Shown here: piece after piece, positions 1-17,100 of the stretch
Layout of the letters: the number at the start of each line of letters is the position of its first letter
How positions within the stretch are numbered: position 1 is the first letter of the stretch
Source: Spisula solida
Lineage: Eukaryota > Mollusca > Bivalvia > Venerida > Mactridae
Assembly: GCA_947247005.1 (NCBI GenBank)
Contig: OX365946.1
Coordinates: forward strand, 51,920,734 to 51,984,733
Direction: 5' to 3'
Length of the DNA: 64,000 bases
The notes under the pieces: model-generated
The model's database searches: none
Seen by the model: the letters and a program-made list of their open reading frames with translations, nothing else
Told to the model about the DNA's origin: nothing
Made by a program: the position numbers and the translations under genes

Positions 1-109
1 TAAGGGGCTACTTACATCTATTTATGGGGTCAATGTGAAGAGGATACAAACTCTTGTCATGGTGATGGCCGATGTTTCCCTATTCAGTAATCCTTGTAGA
101 TTAGATGTG

Positions 110-290
110 TGACCAAGTCAGCTGTAACACTCTGTGCCAATATTAATGGCAGCCACAGCATATTGGCGTTTGGCCCTCTCAGGTACCCATTCATATTCTT
201 GGTAAAGTGGAGCACGCGGGTTATACTTGCTCATAGAAATTCAGCAGTGGTTCAGACGGGGATCGAACCCAGGAAATCTCGATCCCAAAT
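110..290 (-). mobile_element. tRNA-derived SINE, head-truncated copy
   Basis: On the minus strand it has a B-box-like ggttcgatccccgtctgaac and then a body (ctgctgaatttct, gagcaag, ataacccgcgtgctccac) that matches the plus-strand copy at 9768-9950. The A-box half is missing. Confidence 0.6.
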
Positions 291-445
291 GTCAGTAGGT
301 TTCCTGTGTTAATCAGAATCCTGTTGAATAATGATATCAGGTATTTACGAAAGGAGCACCTTTTGTTCAAATAGAATTGCCAGGCATGTGTGCAATGTAC
401 ATTTCTGTAGCCAAGTTGTAAACAAGATTGCGTTCAATAAACGCT

Positions 446-703
446 TATGCCCCCTGTGGAAGCCTTGTCTATAAATAAGTCCAAAATTAGGTCAAGGTGA
501 AGGTCAAAATGGGGTTAGGTGATACAGGTGTGTGGAGAGTGTTCATATACAACATCCATGCAAGTATAAAAGCTTTGTAGCAAGCCATATTAATGCTAGA
601 AGAAACGGTCAATTTGGGTTAACCAGGACGGACGGACGAACGAACGGACGGACGGACAGGTGAATCACTATATGCCTCCCGATCTATCGATACGGGGGCA
701 TAA
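446..703. mobile_element. Short dispersed element with TTATGCCCCC ends and GGAC microsatellite
   Basis: Ends are inverted (cttatgccccc / gggggcataa). A (GGAC)n tract lies at 630-658 near one end, with aggtcaaggtgaaggtcaa inside, the style of other mollusc-type repeats in this window. Confidence 0.45.
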
Positions 704-2466
704 AAATTGGCATAATTTACCTAGAATGTTTTATGGTAAAATGTACAATAAACACCATTTTTTTTATTTTATACAGTTTATTGTGAAACAGAAATATTGC
801 TGTAAGTGGTTTATATCATCAACAAAATTCATTAGCAAACAAATCGACAATGAATCAAAGAAAACAAAACTAGCATACCAAAGGGAGCCCCCGGTGACAA
901 GCTATTCCGTAGCAATTAAAAGCCATGAATAACAAAAGTGTCTTTTGGCCTGAAATCGCTCACATTTCTGACCCAAGATCACTTTTACATTTATCTCATA
1001 TGCACAAGCATTGTGAGAAAGGTTCAATAAGGTTATGAAAATGTCTAATTGATACAGATCAAGTTTAGTCATATATAGTGCCACCATAGATTTTTACAGA
1101 TTCAATTTATAATGACCTAGATATTTGGGAAACAGGCGAAATTCCAACTGGACAAAATCACCATTTATCAAATCAATTTTGTCCGCTGAGGTTTTTGTTC
1201 TACATTCATCCAGAATAAGCTTCTTATGCTGGTCATTTGGAAAATCTTAACATGTTATGCACAACTACACATTCTAACTAATATTCCTTTAGAAATATAC
1301 ATTTTCATCACTCTTATGCAAAGTTTTCAAAAAAAGGGCACTAACAGGAAAAAACAAACAAATAATATCAAGGGAAATAACTCCGTTGTTCATAAATCAG
1401 TCTGGGAGACACTCTTATATAAGAGTGACCATTCATTTAAAAATTTAACGCCATTCATAACATACGGAGCTCTGGACGGCAAAGGGAAAATTGTATGCCC
1501 CTCGGTGGTAGGGGCACAAAAAAGACTACACTCAAACGATTTAAAAACGGACCACTTTTCAATTTTATTGTTGAAAGCACGCACGTTGATTAAACTTCAT
1601 GTTTAAAGCATTTTTTATGGTTATTTCACTTATTTGACTTCGAATACATAAACTTCAGTCTATATGCAATGAGTTCTGTAAAGCTCATGTCACTACAACG
1701 AATTTGAAATAAATCTAAACGGGAGTAAATCATTCGAAATTGTACTAAAAATATTTATGTAATCATTGAAATCAGTAAAAGAATAATGCAATATTATATT
1801 TCTGACTTATCCATTGACACACAGTATTTGTCTAACATTGTGTGCAGCCATGCGGAACCAATTCCAGTGATGCAGCATGTGTAATGTTATGCAGCATGTG
1901 TAATGTTGTCTCCTGGGTCGGGGTCATCAGCTGGGGCTGGTTTGATCATGGTCGGTCTTTAACTGTGTCATTTGCTAAGAATCTATGTTCTGGGCACACA
2001 ATCATAGTGTAGGGGTAGCTAAACCACCATACTGAGATCATGTGGCTCATTAGAAAATATGTTTGTTTTGTTTTTTCAATGGATAAAAATATTGTGCACA
2101 ATTTAGAGCAACTATCGATCTGTCAGGTAGACACAGTTAAGTTGCACATGCAAAACCAGAAAAGTTTTGCTGGCGGGGTATTCCGATTTATAAATTTTCC
2201 ACTTTCTGAGCATAAGTTGAATATTATAAACTGAAGATATACTGTAAACTATAAATTTCAGGAGAAAATGAATTTTGACAACAAAAATTTATACTGGTGT
2301 GTTTTTAAACTGCTTGAGTGTATATTGCACTTCATTATTAATCTCATTACACAATTAGCAAGAATATTCTTATATTTTGTCACTAACCCTGAGAGCATAC
2401 ACAGTTTGTGACAAAATATCATAACTATAGGATAAAATGTATGATTTTATAGCAAGAAACATAGTG

Positions 2467-2887
2467 GCCAGGGGCCGGGATTACAACGAATACTTACACT
2501 CAACACTCAGCACTCAAATATTGAAAATGTTATATAATGAGCTATTATATGTCATAGATTGCAAATCTAGATGTGGAAAATGTATGGAACTGTTATATGA
2601 CTGGTAAAATAACATTTGATACATATTCTATGCCATTGTGTACTACTTATGGGGTATATATGTAACTATTGAGTCTGAGTGCCACACTCAGCACTCAGAC
2701 TGATGAATTACATTTATAGCTGACAAATACACTATATTACACTATGGAATGAGCCAAAAGTAATATTTAGTACCTATTTAACATTATTTCAACTTCTGGT
2801 TGTGAAGAAACGTTGCAATGAACCTCAAAAGAATGAATTTCAATATTTGAGTGTTGAGTGTAAGTATTCGTTGTAATCCCGACCCCT
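2467..2887. mobile_element. MITE-like element, long TIRs (copy 1)
   Basis: The arms ggattacaacgaatactt + acactcaacactcag and the reverse complement at 2843-2887 form ~45-bp terminal inverted repeats; GTTGAGTGTAAGTATTCG is shared. A second copy is at 50850-51249. No coding capacity. Confidence 0.75.
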
Positions 2888-3024
2888 GGTTTCATAAGGA
2901 ATGGACTTTAATATGCAGTGCCAATAATTAAGCAAAGTTTAACATGCTAATTGCAAACTTTGCTCATCTTAAGTGTAAGTGCCAAGGAAATGCTTACAAG
3001 TAGTAAAACATTCAGATACCAGTA

Positions 3025-3257
3025 TATCGCAGGCTTAGAATTAGAAGGTTGTTAGTACTACTTAAGACCTTATAAGACCCATGCATATTTGAAATCTGTA
3101 TCTCAAGACGCTTCTTATAAGCCTATTTTTATGAAAATCGGAAGTGGACATGTTTTTCCATAAGTAATGAGTAGTTTTCTGACAGTTTTTTCTTGTTTTC
3201 TCGACATATTGATTTTGTACTTACAGCCATCTAATTCTAATTAAGCCAGCGATATAT
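3025..3257. mobile_element. MITE-like element (copy 1), TIR with ATCGC-GGCTTAGAAT
   Basis: tatcgcaggcttagaatta at the left is matched in reverse at the right end (taattaagccagcgata). Interior (aatctgtatctcaagacgc, ttttccataagtaatgagta) matches 44819-45075. Confidence 0.7.
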
Positions 3258-3569
3258 GAACAGTGCAACCTCTTTGAAACAGTCCTCTCTGGAGCAGCAA
3301 CCTCTTTAAAGCAACATTATCATTATGATACAGAAGTAACCATTTACTACTTATTCTAGCTATACATAGCACCAAACTTGGTACAATGACCAACCTTCCC
3401 AACCTATTGCTCTTGAGAGGTTGTCATATAATATTATACCAAATACATTTCTAGTATGTTGATGTTGTGTTTTAGAACCTAATGCTTGGTTTCAGTAACA
3501 GCATCAAGATCCTCTTTACAGTTAAAATGTACTAGGTATTTTCATAAACAGAGAGAAATGCTGAAGTGA

Positions 3570-3860
3570 GTATAGTATAGTCCAGAGAATTTGACACTAC
3601 TCTCGACTTTCTATTAGCATAATTTAACAGCTGATATATTGTCTATATCTATAATTCCGGCTGATTGTTTTCATAAGCGGAAAGTATCACGAAGACGCTC
3701 GAGATGTTATACCAACACAAATCTAAACGAGCGATATTGCATGACCTGCTCGTATTTATATATTCAACGCAAGAACCTTGTAATATAGTCATGCATAAAG
3801 GTCAGGATCAAGTCCAATTCTCGGAGCTATATTACATGACAGTTCACAGGTTGACAATAT
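3570..3860. repeat. Dispersed repeat (copy 1)
   Basis: Shares gtctatatctataattccgg, agtatcacgaagacgct and aaaggtcaggatcaa with 58530-58760. Its ORF of 74 codons is not conserved in the other copy, so it is not taken as a gene. Confidence 0.6.
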
Positions 3861-4081
3861 ATGGCTTGAAGACTTGTTTCACTAGATCACATGACTTTAA
3901 TAAAAAACGAAAAATATGTAAATTATGACCACATTACTATGGTTACGTTACTATACATAATGCTAAAAAGCATCAATATAAAGTATTTATATACCGGTAT
4001 AACAAAAGGTAGAATTTGTATTTTCAAGGCATTTGTTGAAAAACATTCCCCCACATAATATTGTAAGATTACGACTTACTT

Positions 4082-4127
4082 TAGGCTGGGAAGAATATAT
4101 ACATGTATTCTCGTCCCAGCTTTAGGT
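4082..4127. repeat. Near-perfect hairpin
   Basis: gctgggaagaatatatacat and its inverted partner tgtattctcgtcccagc form a stem of about 20 bp with almost no loop, in otherwise plain sequence. Confidence 0.6.
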
Positions 4128-4179
4128 TAGATAAGCATGAAATGTCAGACACAAGAATACCCAATTGCCCTTAATTCAT

Positions 4180-4430
4180 TACATACCAGTGACATACACC
4201 CATTCATTTACATACTTATAATTTGCGAAAAACGAATGTTTTCGTGTTCAATTTTTACGCAGATAATGTGTTATTTTGACAACATCAATACACATTTATG
4301 GATTTCAGGGCTGTTTGCCTAATTTCAAGGGCTTCCAGTTAAATTCATGTACCATTTTGGCATATTTTCAAGGCAACACTTAATTCAAGTACTTTTCAAG
4401 GACTTTTAAAGGCATAAGCAAACCTTGTAA
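4180..4430. repeat. Dispersed repeat, inverted relative to 42830-43210
   Basis: aattcaagtacttttcaagg, ccattttggcatattttcaa and the acgcagataatg tract reappear in reverse complement at 42830-43030. Confidence 0.6.
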
Positions 4431-4565
4431 CTCGATTATAAGGTACATCTATGACAGGGCCCTACAGGTACGTGAGGATTTACATACTCAGTACGATTCA
4501 TATTGAGACAGCAATCTATATATGATCTCTACTTTTAAGTGCACTAAATAATGCCCAGTGTTCAT

Positions 4566-4833
4566 CAGGGGTGTCAACAGAGCCAAATTAAAAATCCTGA
4601 GAATCATATGCGGCTGACCATTTTTGACAAAATGGAGGCCGTCAACCATATATAACTCAGTTTTTCAAACTTTTTATTGAAGAAAATCCTTCAGAGCAGA
4701 TATAATTGACAATAACTTTGCCATTTCTTGAGATATTTTCATCAAATAACTTTTATTTTGGTCAGAAAGCATAGTTCTTCAAGGATAGACAAATCCGGAA
4801 TTCCGGATAAATCCGGAAAATTGACACCCCTGG
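4566..4833. mobile_element. MITE-like element with CAGGGGTGTCAA ends
   Basis: caggggtgtcaa at 4567 and ttgacacccctg near 4821 are perfect inverted ends. Contains the nearest AATAAA on the minus strand (4673-4678, 4752-4757), which could serve LANCL3 mRNA 3' end formation. TIR style resembles hAT elements. Confidence 0.65.
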
Positions 4834-4869
4834 TTCCTACATGTTCACATGTATAATGAAAACTATTCT

Positions 4870-10497
<5,628 letters not shown>

Positions 10498-11286
10498 CTT
10501 GTTTTTATTCGTAATGACTCAAGCTCTTTGGAAATTCAGTCAACAAAAATATACAGGTGAAGGATAAAGACCGAACTTTCCGAATTAATTCTGAAAACGA
10601 AAGTAGAATTTTGATCGCAAATGAAAAGTAATATTCAACGTCATTTTAGCATTGTCACAATTTAATATTAATTTTGGAGGTGTGCATCATCTCCTTTCTC
10701 ATCTTAGTACATACTAATTGTTAATTTAATATCGATTTCTTATCCGATAAAATATTCGCTGCTGCATAATTTGCAAGACATGTTTTAAACGCGGCCAAAC
10801 TGCGGGCAAATCTGCGGCCACAGAATGGGTTGGCCGAGGTACTCTTGCGGCCAAAAGTTTAATGGTTATATATCAATATTTTGGCAATTACATGTATTGT
10901 GCTATTTTGTTATTTAGTTTGGTTGTATAAGTAATTTTCTAAGGTTTTGAACAATAGATTGATTATTTTAAAGTTGCTTGTCGCACACATTTGTTATTGA
11001 TTTGCGGCCACAGATCTAAGAATGGGTTGGCCAAGGTACTTGCGGCCTAAAGTGTAACGGTTATATATCAGTATTTTAGCTAATATTGTGATATTTTGAT
11101 TGTATAAGTGAGCGTAATGATATAGAATGCATTAGTTAATATATATTTATTATTTATATGATAAAATTATGAAGTAGATATCGTCGCCTGTCTTCGCTAA
11201 GGACGCATCTTCATTTTGGCGCCAATTTTTTATTTGCTTGTCAGAAAATACATACGGAATATCACTGCAGTGTGTTGATCCGTTGG

Positions 11287-11385
11287 GCCGTATTACATCG
11301 AGTTGCTTGTGTAATGCCGTATCTCACGAGACCGCTAGGTCGAGCGTGATACGGTATGGCGCAAGCAACGAGTGGCAATACGGCT
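11287..11385. repeat. Foldback sequence, GC-richer than surroundings
   Basis: Arms of about 37 bp (gccgtattacatcgagttgc / gcaacgagtggcaatacggc) pair over a short loop. CpG-rich. Likely a small palindromic mobile element. Confidence 0.6.
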
Positions 11386-12299
11386 TAAGGGATATATACA
11401 CAACTGCAGTAATATTCCTTTTATTATATACCTACAAAAGTGAAAACAACCGCTTTTACGCGCGAAAATGCGTTAAATGTGTATACATTGACGTCATGAA
11501 CGTCGGCATATTTTCGGCATATAACCTGACGCCCATTCATAAAAAAGTAAATGTTTACGTCGTGACGTCATTGGCGTTGGCATATGTTCGGTATATAACA
11601 CGTCAGACATGCATGATACGGATTCGGAAAACCAGACAAGTATGATACAGAAAATGCAATCTGTCGAGTTGTATTCCCCTGTGCGATTTGGCCTGTATTC
11701 GCAACAATACATTGTTAGGTATATAATAAAGTGATTTATAAGACTCCTGTACCTGTAGCCAATCAAATAAAAGTATGACGTCATGTTATAATACATCGTT
11801 TATTTCATTGGTCCATTTTTTTAGAATTCGCAAACGTCGTGTAAATGAAGTCGCAGAGTTTCAAACGTATTGTTTGATGGAATCAAGATTTTTTGCTAAT
11901 TTTGCATGACGGGGTATTATAAATTACCAGTCAGTGAGTATTTACACAGTTTGTGAGACATATAATGGAATAAAACATGTTTCAAAATTATACGTCGTTT
12001 ACAATTGCGAATGGATAAAATTCGGAAATTCTGAAACTATTATACGATGTACATACACAGTTTATTAATTGTCATGACTACCAACGACTATTTGATAATT
12101 ATTCATAGTCTAAATGCTGTTATTGGATCAATTTTGCAATAAGTCAAACATATTCTCTTTTTCTTTTAATAGATCTATGTATACCTTTGTTTATCCTTTG
12201 CTGCCTAAAATATATACTGTTCCATGTGTGTTTTGTCTTCAAATAATGTGTTCCACTTTTTCAAAGCAAGTAATATATTTAGTTATTATATACCTAACA

Positions 12300-13209
12300 C
12301 TGTATTGCTACAGGTTTTTTAACTTCTAATATCTTCAAAGTGCATTGACATATTGCTTTGATACTTTGCATACTTGTTCACCATCATGACCCAAACCAAT
12401 AAACAGGGGTAGGTAACTCTATCTAGCATTTTGTTGAAATAATGCCCCCTTTTTTCATCTTAGTGCAAATGTTAAAGTTTAGGTACAGGTTTTTTTGACC
12501 TCTTATATGTTCAAAGTGCATTGACATATTGCTTTGATACTTTGCATACTTGTTTCCCATTATGACCCAACCCCATAAACATGGGTAGGTAACTATATCA
12601 AGCATTTTTGTGAAATTATGCCCCCTTTTTCAACTTAGTGCAAATGTTAAAGTTAAGGTACAGGTTTTTTCACCTCTAATATTTTCAAAGTGCATTCACA
12701 TAATGCCATGCATACTTGTTCTTCATTATGACTCCAACCCCATACACAGGGATAGGTCACTCTATCAAGCATTTTGTTGAAATTATGCCCCCTTTTGGAC
12801 TTGGAAATGCAAATGTTAAAGTTTAGGTACAGGTTTTTAACCCCTAATATCTTCAAAATGAATTGATATGTTGCTTTGATACGTTGCATACTTGTTCACC
12901 ATCATGGTCCCAACCCCTACACAGGAGAAGATAACAATTTAGCATTTTGTTGAAATTATGCCCCCCTTTGGACTAAGAAATGCTTATTTGTTTACCTTCA
13001 TGACCAAGGGGACCTACACATGAGTATAGGTAACGGTCCTGCATAATGTGTCCAAATTATCCCCCCTTTTCGACTTAGAAGCCCCAACCTCTACACAACA
13101 GAGGGTAATGCTGCTGTTATGAAGCATCTTGTTTTGAATATATAATAATTGTACTATCCTAGCATGGCGCTGCGAATAGTGGAGCGCGCTGTTCGTGGAC
13201 AGCTCTTGT
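12300..13209 (+). mobile_element. Dispersed element with ~170-bp internal units (copy 1, 5'-truncated)
   Basis: About four units each with ttaggtacaggttttt, catattgctttgatactttg, catcatgaccc and ttgttgaaattatgccccc. It ends gaatagtggagcgcgctgtt + cgtggacagctcttgt, the same end as 53519-55202. Confidence 0.75.
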
Positions 13210-13439
13210 AGTAATTTCTAAAAGTTAAAATTTTGCTAGTAGAAACACCCTGTTGATAGTTTAACACAAACATGAAATCGACCAGTTATCTGAGCCGATT
13301 ATCATTAGCATGATTAAACACGTCACTTTAAACCGCTGAAAATCACGTTTTACTCGATCAATTTTTTAAATCATTTTACCTTTTGAAACTAGATAACATA
13401 GCATTTTCAACCATATATCTTTCAATATATATATAATGA

Positions 13440-13993
13440 AAAATGTAAAAGGGGGCGCCATGTTTTCCGAACATGATTTTCATAGGTGAGAAAAAAAATA
13501 AAAACATGAGTCGAATCACGCATGCTAAATTAAACTTCGTGGTCGAATTTAACAATAATAAGCGTTTTCCTCAATCAATTGTATTATTGTTTGCAGTTTG
13601 AGAAATTAGACAGCTTCAGCTTTCAAACTGTGTTATCGCTGAAAAGATATGTTATAAAATAAAAAAGTTCAGAGGGGGAGTAATGTTTTCCGAACCTAAA
13701 TTTCATCCATGTTTAAGCTAGTATAAGTATATGACAAAAATATGGATTTAAATAATTAATTAAATATTATAAAACTATATAGTGTTAGCTTTAATATGAT
13801 ATAAAAATCATGAATATCCAACAAGATAAAAAAGTTAATAGGGGGAGCCATGTTTTTTTTCATTTTTGTACTAAAATCTAGCGTGGCGCCATGTTTCATA
13901 CTTTCCCCAGTATGGCCGCGTTTTAAACATTTCCGAGTTATCGTTCCTTTGTTACTCTTCAGTCCAAGTTGCTGCTGCTGGAAAATCTATTTC
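13440..13993 (+). promoter_or_regulatory. NACHO 5' region with three repeated GGGGG(A/C)GCCATGTTTT-like blocks
   Basis: Similar blocks occur near 13450, 13672 and 13840, each after an A-rich run; two hold ggcgccatgtttt or gggagccatgtttt. The reverse complement AACATGGCG is YY1-like, and a further ggcgccatgtttc lies at 13883. Spacing is about 224 and 166 bp. Function inferred only. Confidence 0.35.
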
Positions 13994-14107
13994 ATGATGG
14001 CCTCTTTCGTCGTCAGGGTGCTTTCTATCACTCTTGGATTGTTCTTCATATTTGTTGGACTATTAAAACTTTCCCCCGTCGTCAATAAAGAACTTTACAG
14101 GGAAATG
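13994..14107 (+). CDS. TMEM35A: NACHO coding exon 1
   Basis: 38 codons, first membrane segment, ending REM at ATG|gtaagc (phase 0). The same frame is open upstream to 13850, but that extension (Phe/Cys-rich, no family similarity) is treated as 5' leader. Confidence 0.93.
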
Positions 14108-17100
14108 GTAAGCATTTATTTGGCATCATTTTCAGTGTTACAGTACTGTCATCAAAGTGGGTGGGGTAGTTTGTTTACATTGGTTATTCAGAAACATTTT
14201 CCGTACTTGGAGACTTGTCCACTTAGTTGGTTGAATCCGAGATCACCATAGGAAGTGGCTAGAGTTACGGTCCCGTAACTTTAGCCTCAGATTCTAAAGT
14301 TACGGTTCTATATTCCTTAGTTTGTAATTTATAAGGAACCCACGTTTTAAAGTAATTTTATAAAGGCAGTGGCTAGCCGTCCGGCACCGGGCGACTAGAC
14401 AGCGAAATTAGTCGTCCGGCGCCGGACGACTAGACAGCGAAATTAGTCGTCCATCAGTGGACTACTAGCAAACGTAGTCCCAACAGAGACCAAACGTATC
14501 ATTTCATTACATTACATGTGGTTAGGTCTCACCGGCTCCCGAGTAGTTGTATGTAGCACTTTGCGACACGATTCTTTGTCACTGTTTGGTGACCGATTAT
14601 GAGCCTTTAAAAGCAATACAAAGTAAAGGCAGACCACACATGCCTTCATTAATGCCTTTTCTATCATTGAAAACAAATTATTGCAAGAACACTAACCTCA
14701 TTGATACATAAATTATTCCTGTTTCATTTCACTACTGAAATGTCCTTATTTACACCATTGAAGCCGTCGAACAGAGCCGATGTATTCCGAAAGTTGTTGT
14801 TCTGACATTTGTAAGAATTTTGATTGGACGAAAAGTGGCTATAACTAAAACCCAGTATCCGGACTAAAAAATAGCCTACATTATAGACGGTCAAGAACGA
14901 CTACTCCGTACCGAATAATTATTTCGTCTAAAACGAATTTGTCAACTGTAGGTAACTTTCGTTTTTAAAACGGAAGTGAATCGCGACAGATGTCAGACAC
15001 ACATTTCATCTAATATTGGTTGTGTAAAGGTGTGTTTAACGCTGTTTTTGGTACTTTATAATTGAAATAAGCTTTACTGCAGTCGATTCAACTGTTCAAT
15101 CCCGAATAAGTCGTTCAATTCGGAAATAAAATTTTGCTAAAGACAGCTAAGTTCAAAACTATGAGACTCTATAGTACTGTGGAACGTACGTAGAGTCTTA
15201 TTTATGGGACTACTGCATTGGCTAGATAACCGTCATTCTATTTCTACGCATTTTGCATCTACCTTATAATAAAGGTTATATAATAAACTACGAATATAGG
15301 CAAGACATGTCAATGCCTTATCTGCAACTATTTTGTGACCTCCCATATATCTCTGTATATTGTCCACCATATTAGAATGGCACGAAGGAATGCGGACATC
15401 GCTGTCGGCATGAGATCTATATATAGTGCAAAAATATCCAAGTTGATTGAAATGGTAATGCTGTGTTAAAGTGACATACAGTAGCATTATGCTATGCTCA
15501 TTATGATAAGTAGTAGGTAATAGAGATGTAGAAGAAATGGTGTCACAAACAAAGCTAATGTGGCAATTTATTTTTTCATTCGCCGTTTTAATGACACATA
15601 TATACAAAACAATACAATTTACAATTGAAATTTTTATTTGTTTTCATTTTAAATACAACAACAATATACAATAGGGTCTACCATGATAACATTTATAAAC
15701 GGCAACATTGTTTTCACACTATTATATAACCAGTGACAGTCCGAACTGCCAATTACCTTACACAACAATTTTATTTTTTTTCAGCATGAAGTAAAATACT
15801 TCCACAATCCTCATAATACTGTAATTGAAACATCCTTTTTTCCCTTACTACTTCTAGCTCTATTTCTAATGCCATTTCTTATACACAGCTGCACCATTGC
15901 TATTTGTCGCGCTTTATAAAACCCAACAGCGATTTCCGCATTCATTTGTGCCAGTTTATACCATTCCAATATGGCGGACAAAATACGGAGGTACACGGGA
16001 GGTCACAAAATGGTTGCAGATAAGGCATTGACATGTCTTGCCTATATTCGTAGTTTATTATATAACCTTTATTATAAGGTAGATGCAAAATACGTAGAAA
16101 TAGAATGACGGTTATCTAGCCAATGCACGTAGCGTTTGCTAGTAGTCCACTGACGGACGACTAATTTCGCTGTCTAGTCGTCCGGCGCCGGACGACTAAT
16201 TTCGCTGTCTAGTCGTCCCGTGCCGGACGGCTAGCCACTGCCTTTTATAAAATGCTTTAAAAATAGGTTTTACATTTTATAAAACCTTACAGTATAAGCT
16301 TTTAAAACAAGCTTTAATGAGAAAAATCGATCGAATATAAAATTAATATTTGATGATTTTCGACCGTTGATTGCATTTTTATTTGGTAAAAAACGGGACA
16401 TTTTAAACTTACTTTTACGCGGGACGGATTCTTACTCGTCGCCGTGGATTTAATAATTGGGGTATCGTTATGAATGTTGTATAATTAGACAGATATATAT
16501 CTCTGCTTCATTACAAGCTTTAAATATTTAAAATCGGATTATAGATAGTAAAATTATGAGGTCTTATATAAAGTAGGGTAGAATTTGACTAGTGCGTTTT
16601 ACGCTTACCGCGGTAACATTGTTAATCGGCCGATAGATATGTGTAAGCGGCAGCATATTTACACCTTTTACATACGTTAATATAGAGTGTCGTATACATT
16701 TAATTAACGTGCGTGGTTCCTTTAAAAAGTTTTCTTTATCGGCAATTTACATCCGCCATCCGTTGTCAGCCATTTTGTGATGTCCTGTTATTACAGTTTC
16801 GGACGATAGAATCTTGTCACCAAACATTGAAAAAAACAGAAACATGCACGATTCACAATACATGTAGCTGTTATGTCCTACAGATGATAGTCATGATACT
16901 GATCAACAGCCAAATAAACAAAAAATATTCTGGAATTACATCAAATCCTTAAAGACAACTGTGGCATATCTCCTCTGAAAGACCAAGGAAAACTTCACTG
17001 CGACTCGACAGACAAAGCTAACATCTTGAATAACCAATACCAGTCAGTCTTCACACAGGAGGATGATGAACCAGTACCAGACATGGAAGGTGACCCATAT

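Larger units (their letters stand above)
10498..13993. other. Head-to-head intergenic region between LANCL3 and NACHO
   Basis: No gene. Contains a ~75-bp direct repeat (10812-10890 and 11003-11085, with gcggccacag and aatgggttggcc), a foldback (11287-11385) with CRE-like TGACGTCA sites at 11494, 11565 and 11777, and a dispersed repeat (12300-13209). Both genes' promoters must lie here. Confidence 0.6.

Noticed and set aside
11238..11645. 135-codon ORF
   Set aside because: Covers the foldback and CRE-rich repeat sequence, no recognisable protein features.
13850..13993. In-frame upstream extension of NACHO exon 1
   Set aside because: 48 extra codons rich in Phe, Cys and Pro with no family similarity; the downstream start gives the usual length and MASF start.
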